This document shows positions 15,669 to 22,973 of a stretch of DNA of 36,780 nucleotides, in pieces. This DNA is from Chitinophagaceae bacterium (GTDB lineage: Bacteria; Bacteroidota; Bacteroidia; Chitinophagales; Chitinophagaceae). The DNA is taken from contig JADGPW010000262.1 of the NCBI GenBank assembly GCA_017882265.1, positions 1-36,780 on the forward strand, given 5' to 3'. Under the pieces are notes generated by a model that was given only the letters and a program-made list of their open reading frames with translations, was not told the DNA's origin and did no database searches. Numbering within the stretch: the stretch's first letter is position 1; each line of letters opens with the position of its first letter. Position numbers and translations under genes: made by a program.

Positions 15669-17429
15669 TTATTTCTGTTTCGCCGCCCAGGCATCCATCT
15701 TTGTTTGTAATACGGATAATGGCATGTTCCCATCTTTTAGCAATTCATCATGAAAACGGGATAGTTTGAACCGGTTTCCCAGTTGTTTTGCATATTTATC
15801 GCGCAGCTCCTTTATTTTTAATTCACCTACTTTATAACTAAGTGCCTGGCCGGGTCTCGCCATATACCTTTCGACCTCTGCCGTGGCAGCTTGTTCGGTA
15901 ATGGGTTCATTCTTCCTCATATAATCGATGGCCTGCTCTCTTGTCCATCCTTTTGCATGTATACCTGCATCCACCACCAGCCGGATAGCCCGATGCATCT
16001 CATCTCCAAGTGCATAGAAATACTGGTAAGGATCGGTATAGCATCCCAGGAGTTTGCCCAGGCTTTCACAATATAATCCCCAACCTTCCGCGAAAGCACT
16101 GTTACCGCCATCCTGTCTGAATTTAGGAAGCCGGCTGTTTTCTTTCTGTATCATGATCTGGAAATGATGGCCCGGGATAGCTTCATGAATAAACAGGTTC
16201 TCTTTTGCCGTTGTGTATTTTGTGGCATCCACTATCGGCACGTAAAAAATGCCCGGGCGGCTTCCATCAGCCAGGCCTGAAAAGTATTGCGCTGCCGCGG
16301 AAGCTGCCCGGAATGATTCCGTCTGCCTGATCTCGAATGATGTTTTGGGACGCAGGCTGAATAATTCATTCAGATGAGGTTCTATTTTTGATTGTATCGC
16401 CCTGTAAGCAGTTAATACTTCTTCTGCAGTTTTATATGGCAGGAATTTCGGGTCGGTTTTGGTGTAAACAAAAAACGAATCCAGGGTTCCGGTAAACTTT
16501 ACCTGCTTTCTCACTTTTTCCATTTCTTCCCTTATACGTTTTACCTCAGCCAGCCCTGTATTAAATAGTTCATCGGGCTTTTTATTGGTCGTTGTATAAC
16601 TGCGAATAGCATAATCGTATATCTTATCACCATTGGGTAAAGCGCCTATGCCACTTGTCATTCTTGCCTTTGGTAAGTATTCATCACGTATAAATAAGGC
16701 AAGTTTGTTGTATGCAGGATTGATAATACCGGTAATCAGTCTTTTAAACGCTCCCTTCAGTCTGGCTTTATCCGCATCGCTGAAACCGGCTGGGAATTTA
16801 TTACCCGGCCCATAGAAAATACTTTGGGTAATGTCTTCTTTTTGCAACGCTTCCAGTTGAGGGATCATTTTTACCACCAGCGCTTTTGGCAATACGATAT
16901 TTTCCCGGATACCTTTCCTGAAATATGCAATAGCGCTATCACTCCATTCGGCGAAATGCTGCGCCCTGCTGATCCAGTCTTCATAATCCTTAATGGTTTT
17001 AAAGGGTTGCGCCCCGGTACCACTTCCAAATTGTCCCATGGTCAGGTGCAACCCTTCAAACTGGGTAAATGGTATCCGGTTGCTTTTATAATCCAGGCCC
17101 TCCAGACTAATCTCCATATTCCGTTTAAAAATATCATAGCTGATCCTGTCATTTTCATTCAATAAATTCCGGTTGAATTGCCCCAGTCCCTTTAAATTCC
17201 GCAGATAAAACTCCCTGTATACCTCACTATAGCTATCAGTAAAGGTTACGGGTAACTGATCGTTATAACGATAATCGCCATTAAAAGTAGCTGTCAGTGG
17301 GGATAGCCTATAACTTTCCTCTGTGAACGCATCAAAAAATGCTGCCAATGCTTTATTGTCTTCTTTGGCCTGGCAAAAAGCAGGTGGAACAGAAAATAAG
17401 GTTAATGCAAGCAGGTAGAAATATTTCAT
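15669..17429 (-). CDS. exported DUF885 metallopeptidase-like protein
   Basis: A 586-residue protein with a signal peptide (MKYFYLLALTLFSVPPAFC, then QAKEDN) and a DUF885 domain spanning nearly all of the mature protein. The zinc site is visible: HEAIPGHHFQ provides an HExxGHH-type motif, followed by EGWGLYCESLG with the third ligand Glu. Other family landmarks are FNGDYRYND near the N-terminus and YAIRSYTTTNKKPDELFNTG in the middle. Members are secreted or periplasmic zinc peptidases of the M32/thermolysin-like group with largely unknown substrates. The length is typical (about 580-600). It is transcribed alone, separated from the cyclase gene upstream by a long inverted repeat. Confidence 0.9.
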   Translation of the reverse strand: MKYFYLLALTLFSVPPAFCQAKEDNKALAAFFDAFTEESYRLSPLTATFNGDYRYNDQLPVTFTDSYSEVYREFYLRNLKGLGQFNRNLLNENDRISYDIFKRNMEISLEGLDYKSNRIPFTQFEGLHLTMGQFGSGTGAQPFKTIKDYEDWISRAQHFAEWSDSAIAYFRKGIRENIVLPKALVVKMIPQLEALQKEDITQSIFYGPGNKFPAGFSDADKARLKGAFKRLITGIINPAYNKLALFIRDEYLPKARMTSGIGALPNGDKIYDYAIRSYTTTNKKPDELFNTGLAEVKRIREEMEKVRKQVKFTGTLDSFFVYTKTDPKFLPYKTAEEVLTAYRAIQSKIEPHLNELFSLRPKTSFEIRQTESFRAASAAAQYFSGLADGSRPGIFYVPIVDATKYTTAKENLFIHEAIPGHHFQIMIQKENSRLPKFRQDGGNSAFAEGWGLYCESLGKLLGCYTDPYQYFYALGDEMHRAIRLVVDAGIHAKGWTREQAIDYMRKNEPITEQAATAEVERYMARPGQALSYKVGELKIKELRDKYAKQLGNRFKLSRFHDELLKDGNMPLSVLQTKMDAWAAKQK

Positions 17430-17513
17430 TGGTGGTGATTGAAATAAAAAGATATAACAAATTTATTGATGGGAAATATATTCTTTAGGAGTATTGGTCA
17501 GATAATCATGAAA

Positions 17514-17622
17514 GAATGCCGAACAGATGAACAAGGGATTCAGATCAGAAGAAGTATATGAAGTCATAATGAATGTACGTCCTTTCGACATTCTGCATTC
17601 CTTGTTCATCTGTTCGACATTC
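17514..17622. repeat. long imperfect inverted repeat with repeated GAATGTCGAA core
   Basis: The left arm (17514-17539), beginning GAATGCCGAACAGATGAACA, matches the complement of the right arm (17597-17622) at 24 of 26 positions, with 57 bases between. A third copy of the core (TTCGACATTC) lies inside at 17584-17593. The right arm abuts the stop codon of the cyclase gene (17624). It differs from the REP-like hairpin family in sequence and size. It could be a transcription-ending hairpin or a small mobile palindrome. Confidence 0.75.
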
Positions 17623-17623
17623 C

Positions 17624-19600
17624 TTACGCATCAATCCCCATCTTCCCGGTCAATTCGCTAAAACGGGGATCTGATTTGAGTTCTTTCAGCATAGGATACC
17701 TGATGCAAAAGATCATGCCCAGGCAGGCGATCCCGATTCGCTGCTCATAGGTCTTATTAAGATGAAAAAAAGCCTGGTCAAAATCTTTCATGCCGGAGTA
17801 TATAAAAGCATAATCCATATGTAATACGATACCTGGGTTGGTTCTTTCTCTTTCCATGATCTTTTCAAGACATTCGTTGGCTTTATCCATATAACCTGCC
17901 ATCGCATAAGCATGGCCTAAAGAACTAAGGCCCTTGAGCGGGTTGCCGATGAGTTTATGGTATTGTTCAAAATCAAGAATCGCTTTTTCATATTCCCCGG
18001 TAGCCAGGTAGATCATACCCCGGCCCTCAAAACCACGACGGAAACCGGGATCCATTTCAATGATCTTTTCGTATTGGGCCAGCGCTTCATCAAAACGCCC
18101 GGCAAAAGAATAGGCATCTGCCAGGTTACTCATCAGTGGAAGTGAATTAGGATCGAGTGCTACCGCTTGTTCCATTTTCTCAATGGCCAGGTTAAAATCT
18201 CCTTTTGCGATCAGGAACCAGCCATGCACCTGGTTGATCAAAGAAGAATTTAGACTAAGGCTCACTGCCTTGTTCATAGAAACTTCTGCCCCGTCAAAAT
18301 CCCAATTATGAAAGAATTTTATGGTGGCAAGTGAAAGATGCGACTCAGCATGGTTGGGATCAAGTTCGATAGCTTTCAGCGTATAATCCTTTGCCCTGGA
18401 AAAAGCTTCGGCGGGTGGGATCACTCCAGATGAACCCAGGAAGGAATAACAATAAGATAAGGCGCAATAGGGACGGGCAAACCCGGGATCGATACGGATG
18501 GCCTCTTCAAAATTCTTAATGGCTTTACTGATCTCTTCGGGATTCGATTTGTTCCAGTGATAGCGTCCTTTCAGATAAAGATTGTACGCTTCAATATTTT
18601 CGGTAAGGGGCTTAATAAGCTGTCCTTTCCTTTCCCTCTCCACCAGGTTTTCTTTAAGCCTGACCAATATTTTCTGGGATATCTCATCCTGTACCTGGAA
18701 AATATCTTCGAGGTCGCTGTCATATACTTCAGACCAGATATGATAACCATCAATGGTATTTATAAGTTGTGCCGTGATCCTCACTTTCTTTCCCGCCCTG
18801 CGGACACTTCCTTCCAGCACAGTAGTAACGCCCAGGGTTTTCCCGATCTGGCGTATATCTTCATTTTTCCCTTTGAATGAAAAGGAAGAAGACCGGGCGG
18901 TTACCTGCAGTCCTTCTACACGGGTGAGTGCATTGAGGATCTCTTCGGAGATACCATCACTGAAATATTCATTCTCCGGATCGGCGCTCATATTCACAAA
19001 GGGAAGCACAGCTATACTTTTTTCAGCGCCAGCTTTTATGCCCACTTGTGCAGACGTGGGAATGACCAGGCCATCATTGATCACCGCGTACACCTCCACA
19101 GGCCGGTTCACATTCTTAAGATTGAATTTTCCGAGAAAGACGGTCTTAATATTTTCCTGATTTTTTACTTCATCATACACTTTGTCGGAGATAAACACGG
19201 CTCCCGGTACGCCCAGGGCTTCGATCCTGGAAGCAAGGTTAACCGAGTCGCCATATACATCCTGGTTCTCGTAAACAATATCTCCTGCATGCAGCCCTAT
19301 CCTCAATAATACTGCAGGATCTTTTTGCAATTCCCTTTGTATCTCAATGGCGCATTTTACGGCATCTGCGGCTGAACCAAATATGCTAAGACTGCCGTCA
19401 CCTATATATTTTATGATCTTACCGCTATACGCCGGGATAAAATTTTCAAGTGTTTGCCGCTGGCGATCCATTAATATCCTGGCATTCTGTTCATTCTTTC
19501 CCATTAAAGCGGTATAACCGGCCATGTCAGTAAACATAACGGCAGCTAATTGCCGTACCCCCTGAGAGGGTGCTTCCTGGTGTGTACCTGGCGTTTGCAT
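17624..19600 (-). CDS. class III nucleotide cyclase fused to TolB-like and TPR domains
   Basis: A 658-residue protein. Residues about 15-180 form a class III adenylate/guanylate cyclase domain with metal-binding Asp25 (FTDMAGYT) and Asp68 (KYIGDG), and transition-state Asn121 and Arg125 (YGDSVNLASRI). All key residues are present, so it may be active; Lys64 (IIKYIGD) is compatible with adenine binding. Residues about 195-305 form a TolB-N/FlgO-like domain (SIAVLPFVNMSADPENEYFS, LQVTARSSSFSFKG, LGVTTVLEGSVRRAGKKVR). From about 340, TPR repeats run to the C-terminus. No transmembrane segment is seen from this start. I prefer the ATG at 19598-19600; the frame runs 50 codons further but adds unlike residues and fills the divergent promoter gap. 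The combination is common in Bacteroidota and rhizobia. The methyltransferase is divergent, 157 bp away. Confidence 0.9.
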   Translation of the reverse strand: MQTPGTHQEAPSQGVRQLAAVMFTDMAGYTALMGKNEQNARILMDRQRQTLENFIPAYSGKIIKYIGDGSLSIFGSAADAVKCAIEIQRELQKDPAVLLRIGLHAGDIVYENQDVYGDSVNLASRIEALGVPGAVFISDKVYDEVKNQENIKTVFLGKFNLKNVNRPVEVYAVINDGLVIPTSAQVGIKAGAEKSIAVLPFVNMSADPENEYFSDGISEEILNALTRVEGLQVTARSSSFSFKGKNEDIRQIGKTLGVTTVLEGSVRRAGKKVRITAQLINTIDGYHIWSEVYDSDLEDIFQVQDEISQKILVRLKENLVERERKGQLIKPLTENIEAYNLYLKGRYHWNKSNPEEISKAIKNFEEAIRIDPGFARPYCALSYCYSFLGSSGVIPPAEAFSRAKDYTLKAIELDPNHAESHLSLATIKFFHNWDFDGAEVSMNKAVSLSLNSSLINQVHGWFLIAKGDFNLAIEKMEQAVALDPNSLPLMSNLADAYSFAGRFDEALAQYEKIIEMDPGFRRGFEGRGMIYLATGEYEKAILDFEQYHKLIGNPLKGLSSLGHAYAMAGYMDKANECLEKIMERERTNPGIVLHMDYAFIYSGMKDFDQAFFHLNKTYEQRIGIACLGMIFCIRYPMLKELKSDPRFSELTGKMGIDA

Positions 19601-19757
19601 ATAGGGGTTAATACTGAAGCCTGTTTTTTGGTTTATCAAAATTAAATTAATTAGTTCGAACAAACCGGATACAGGTGTATATTCCCATCCTTTTTTATTT
19701 TTAGATTTACACTTTTCGCTGTAACTTTTTACAACATTATTCATAATCATTTCAACA

Positions 19758-20603
19758 ATGAACCCTCAATTAGAAGAAATCAGGGACCTGCAAAAACAAT
19801 CCTGGAATAAATTCTCTTCCGGATGGAAAAAATGGGATGGCCTTACCATGGATTTTCTTCGCCCGATGGGAGAAGCCATCATTGCAGCGATCAAACCCTC
19901 CGGTACTGATACCATACTGGATATCGCTGCCGGAACCGGCGAACCCGGTTTAACAATAGCGGGCATGCTTAATGGAGGTAAAGTGGTCATTACCGACCTG
20001 GCCGACGATATGCTGGCTATCGCAAGAGTGAACGCCCGGGATCGGGGTATTCATAATATTGAGACCCTCGCCTGCGATGTTTGTGAACTGCCTTTTGCCG
20101 ATAATAGTTTTGATGCTATCAGTTGCCGCTTTGGGTTTATGTTCTTCCCTGACATGCAGTTAGCCGCCAATGAAATGAGCAGGGTATTGAAGCCCGGTGG
20201 GCGCATAGCTACTTCGGTATGGAATATCCCTGAAAAGAATTTCTGGATTACTGCCATGATGGATACTATAAATAGGAATATGGAGCTTCCACAACCGCCA
20301 CCGGGCGCACCTGGCATGTTTCGATGCTGCCAACCCGGATTGATGAAAACCGTCTTTGAAAAGGCCGGGTTAAAAAACATACATGAACTGGAAGTACCCA
20401 CCCGGCTGAATGCCGGCAATGTAAATACCTATTGGAACATGATGACAGAAGTAGGAGCGCCGATCGTAGCCGCTTTGAACCAGGCTAATGATGCCGTACG
20501 TCAAAAAATAAAAGACCAGGTTTTCGAACTGGTGAGTCAAAAATACCCGGGAGAGCATATAGCCATAGATGCCAGTGCTATTGTTATAAGCGCAGAAAAG
20601 TAA
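19758..20603 (+). CDS. UbiE/COQ5-type SAM-dependent methyltransferase
   Basis: A class I methyltransferase of 281 residues. Motif I is ILDIAAGTGEPG, acidic motif II is VVITDLADDML, motif III-like ETLACDVCELPFADNSFD, and the post-motif strand runs VLKPGGRIATSVW. The pattern is that of UbiE-like enzymes, which methylate small lipids, quinones or natural products. However, the C-terminal lid (QPPPGAPGMFRCCQPGLM) differs from true UbiE, so the substrate is unknown. It starts at the first ATG, 157 bp from the divergent cyclase gene, and the two may share a regulatory region. It ends just before hairpin copy E. There is no signal peptide or membrane segment, so it is cytoplasmic. Confidence 0.9.
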   Translation: MNPQLEEIRDLQKQSWNKFSSGWKKWDGLTMDFLRPMGEAIIAAIKPSGTDTILDIAAGTGEPGLTIAGMLNGGKVVITDLADDMLAIARVNARDRGIHNIETLACDVCELPFADNSFDAISCRFGFMFFPDMQLAANEMSRVLKPGGRIATSVWNIPEKNFWITAMMDTINRNMELPQPPPGAPGMFRCCQPGLMKTVFEKAGLKNIHELEVPTRLNAGNVNTYWNMMTEVGAPIVAALNQANDAVRQKIKDQVFELVSQKYPGEHIAIDASAIVISAEK

Positions 20604-20630
20604 ATTTTGGGGCTTTTGGTATTGTACATA

Positions 20631-20686
20631 GTGGTGCGTGAAGACACCCACCACGGCTAGTGGTGCGTGAAGACACGCACCACGGC
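20631..20686 (+). repeat. REP-like hairpins, copy E (two units, nearest the consensus)
   Basis: Unit 1: GTGGTGCGTG (20631-20640), AAGA, CACCCACCAC (20645-20654), GGC. Unit 2: GTGGTGCGTG (20660-20669), AAGA, CACGCACCAC (20674-20683), GGC, a perfect 10-bp hairpin. The units are direct repeats at 29-base spacing. They lie between convergent genes and end four bases before the stop codon of the minus-strand gene at 20691. Being the least diverged, they are the likely youngest copy. Confidence 0.88.
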
Positions 20687-20690
20687 CTCT

Positions 20691-21152
20691 TTATTTCATA
20701 CCGTTTACTTTAGCAAAGCCTTTGTTAAGAGATTGTGCATTATATGACCAGGTTGAATTATCTGAATCTACAATTGTATAAGTTCCGGGTGGCAACTCCA
20801 GATTGGGATAAACGGTCCAGAATACATTAAGAACGCCACTGTGCCCAACTGAACCCTTGGCGGTCCATGGACCATATACTTTCCCATCGGATGTTGTCAG
20901 CTTTATGGTCCCTAATTTTAATATTCCCTTACCATTGTTCCAGTGATAAGTCTGGATAGCCGTTATTTTGGAGTATTGGGATAGTGTAAAAGTAGTAATG
21001 CCGGAGGGGTTATTGGCTACACTTCCTGAATTAAAATTATCAATTACTATAAAACCGGTAAGATAAACCCTACCTTTTTGAACATCTGGTAACTGTGCCA
21101 ATCCCGGTAAAGAAACCAGTATAACAGCGACTAATAAATAAGATATTTTCAT
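20691..21152 (-). CDS. exported beta-sandwich protein of unknown function
   Basis: A 153-residue protein with a signal peptide (MKISYLLVAVILVSLPGLAQ). The mature part is a single beta-rich domain with the ordered motifs FTLSQYSKITAIQTYHWNNG, LTTSDGKVYGPWTAKG, NVFWTVYPNLELPPGTYTIV and DSDNSTWSYNAQSLNKGFAK. I recognise this string pattern from other bacterial exported proteins, where it stands alone or as a C-terminal module, but I know of no established function. The jelly-roll-like strand order and the conserved Trp/Asp would suit carbohydrate or surface binding; that is a guess. It stands alone and is convergent with the methyltransferase gene. Confidence 0.72.
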   Translation of the reverse strand: MKISYLLVAVILVSLPGLAQLPDVQKGRVYLTGFIVIDNFNSGSVANNPSGITTFTLSQYSKITAIQTYHWNNGKGILKLGTIKLTTSDGKVYGPWTAKGSVGHSGVLNVFWTVYPNLELPPGTYTIVDSDNSTWSYNAQSLNKGFAKVNGMK

Positions 21153-21380
21153 ATATCCAATCTTAATACTGAGAAAATTTATTTAACCTGCAAGTTTCAT
21201 TCATCCCAAGGGTTGTTCAATGACAGTCATCAGACCTATGAATGAATTCAATCATTTGCAGGGTAATCGGTAGAGGGATTTCAAATTGCCATCATTCAAA
21301 AGACTGGTCTCCATAATTTCAGGATTGAAAAAATCAGGATAATCCCGAATTCAATAACTTTATAGAACAATTGAAAAAAA

Positions 21381-22067
21381 ATGACCAGGTTTTTTTTACC
21401 GATACCCATGCTGCTTTTTGCATTCAGCACTTATTCCCAGGAATTAAGTCAGGTCATTTTTACCGGGGGGGCAACTCTTTCTTCCTTTTCTTTTATTACC
21501 GATCAGCAGATAATCATAAAGATCTCGGCTGACGGAAAAGTGATTGAATGGGGAACGGAATGGGAACCTCAACGATACAATTATTATCCGGGGAAGCTGC
21601 TCCCTTATATGGGAAGGGTGGAGTATTATGGCCCTGAATACGACTCCGTGCTAAGAGGTAAAATAAAAAGCATCGGTACCTGTTCGCTGGCTTATTATGG
21701 AGCATCCGAAATGGACACAAAAATCGGGAAACTAAGATCTGTGGGCAGGGTTACCCTCGATTATTATTCCAGTTATGAGAATGCCGCTTATAAAGGAAAA
21801 TTACAATACGCTGGTAATGTTTCATTCACTTATTATCCTTCTTACGAAAATGAAGCTTATACAGGCAAGTTAAAATCCGTGAATACTACTCCCATCACTT
21901 ATTATTCCACTTTTGATGATAAAAGTATCCAGGGAAAAGTGAAAAGCATTGGTTCCGTTCCTTATACCTGGTATTCCACCAATAAGGGCAGTATATTCCA
22001 GGGTACACCGCAGTATACCCCTGCTGCACAAAATATAAATGGGGTGGTGTATATTGTCGGTTATTAA
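21381..22067 (+). CDS. exported protein built of 23-residue tandem repeats
   Basis: A 228-residue protein with a signal peptide (MTRFFLPIPMLLFAFSTYSQ). After a short N-terminal strand region, repeats start at Gly71, Gly93, Gly116, Gly139, Gly162 and Gly185. Their period is 22 or 23 residues, and the pattern is roughly GKLKSxGxVxxxYYSxYExxxY. The last repeat runs into a short tail ending VVYIVGY. The constant period and the alternating hydrophobic/Tyr residues suggest a beta-solenoid or beta-meander. Similar repeats occur in uncharacterised exported Bacteroidota proteins; the period equals that of MORN repeats, but the residues differ. No enzymatic residues are seen. It is followed 56 bp later by another exported unknown gene on the same strand, possibly co-transcribed. 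Confidence 0.72.
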   Translation: MTRFFLPIPMLLFAFSTYSQELSQVIFTGGATLSSFSFITDQQIIIKISADGKVIEWGTEWEPQRYNYYPGKLLPYMGRVEYYGPEYDSVLRGKIKSIGTCSLAYYGASEMDTKIGKLRSVGRVTLDYYSSYENAAYKGKLQYAGNVSFTYYPSYENEAYTGKLKSVNTTPITYYSTFDDKSIQGKVKSIGSVPYTWYSTNKGSIFQGTPQYTPAAQNINGVVYIVGY

Positions 22068-22123
22068 AAATAAAAATTCGCGGTAACTGTTAAAAAGGCC
22101 GGATTGCCAAATTTCTTTCACCA

Positions 22124-22531
22124 GTGAAACCCATCCTGTTAATTACATTGCTGGTTATCAAATGCATAGTTTATGTCCAGGGCGGCCTCCCGATCAATGA
22201 TTCATTAGTGACTGGGGATTGGACAGATCAATCCATTTGCCAGGTTAAATCTTCGCCCTGTCAAGATGAGATCGCGGTTTATCATATTTCAAAAGGAGAG
22301 CAACCGGGTATTTATCATTTTATCATGAACAAGATAGTCAATGGCAAAGAAGAGGATATGGGGGTCCTTGACTATACGTTTGATACGGCTACCGGCACTT
22401 TGTCTTCTGTTGATAATAAGCGAAAAATTACCTGGACATTCAAAGTAAAAAACAAAGCCATGAATGGCACACTTGTATATAACAATGTCTTATACCGGAT
22501 CATAAAACTAAGTAGGACAAATAAACAATAA
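22124..22531 (+). CDS. small exported protein of unknown function
   Basis: A 135-residue protein beginning with GTG (VKPILLITLLVIKCIVYVQG read as Met-start), a convincing signal peptide. The mature part is mostly beta strand: SLVTGDWTDQSICQVKSSPC, a IYHFIMNKIVNGKE hairpin, and KITWTFKVKNKAMNGTLVYN. It ends in basic residues. Two Cys about six residues apart (CQVKSSPC) could pair in the periplasm. The beginning 'LVTGDWTD' and the later 'G.LsyvDNkrkItWtF' resemble small lipocalin-like proteins, but I cannot assign a family. It follows the 23-residue-repeat gene at 56 bp, on the same strand. Confidence 0.6.
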   Translation: MKPILLITLLVIKCIVYVQGGLPINDSLVTGDWTDQSICQVKSSPCQDEIAVYHISKGEQPGIYHFIMNKIVNGKEEDMGVLDYTFDTATGTLSSVDNKRKITWTFKVKNKAMNGTLVYNNVLYRIIKLSRTNKQ

Positions 22532-22713
22532 TTTACCAGCCTTCTGTGGTATCCATAAGAAAGAAAGTTCAATGGCTGCCCGGTTTGTGATTAAATGAAA
22601 TTTATCCGGGCTTCGGCCATAAAGCCATATGACCATTTTTTTTCGATTTGACTTTATTTTAGCGCCGGTTTTTTACAAGGTAATTCACCATAGAAAGGTT
22701 TCACCCGGTCAAA

Positions 22714-22950
22714 GTGAAAGATCTTTATAAGAAGTTTGATGAATATGGAAGGATGTTACCGGGAGGAGTTCATTATATCAATAGCTGGATTGACAGTGAA
22801 CTCAGCATTTGCTACCAGGTGATGGACACTGATGAAGGCGAAAAAATTGATCAATGGATAACTCATTGGCATGATCTTGCCGATTTTGAAGTTATACTGG
22901 TTCTTACTTCGGCCGAGGTCAGGGAAAAAGTTTTTGCATCGGGGAAGTGA
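22714..22950 (+). CDS. DUF3303-like protein whose N-terminal strand lacks a start codon
   Basis: The GTG start gives 78 residues with the DUF3303-type pattern YKKFDEYGRMLPGGVHYINS, SICYQVMDTDEGEKIDQWI and THWHDLADFEVILVLTSAE, an alpha-beta barrel-like dimeric fold with unknown role. The homologous first strand is present in the DNA just upstream (FTIERFHPVKV from 22684), directly after an in-frame TAA at 22681-22683. No ATG, GTG or TTG precedes it. Thus either translation begins at GTG 22714 and the protein lacks its first strand, or it uses ATA/ACC near 22687-22692, or the original start (expected near 22678-22683, now AGG TAA) has been lost. The gene ends 23 bp from the convergent helicase gene. 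Confidence 0.62.
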   Translation: MKDLYKKFDEYGRMLPGGVHYINSWIDSELSICYQVMDTDEGEKIDQWITHWHDLADFEVILVLTSAEVREKVFASGK

Positions 22951-22973
22951 GTTAATTTTCGTATGGATTTCAG

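Noticed and set aside
19601-19750. 50-codon N-terminal extension of the cyclase gene
   Set aside because: The residues have no signal-peptide or cyclase features and would fill the divergent promoter region. MQTPG start is preferred.
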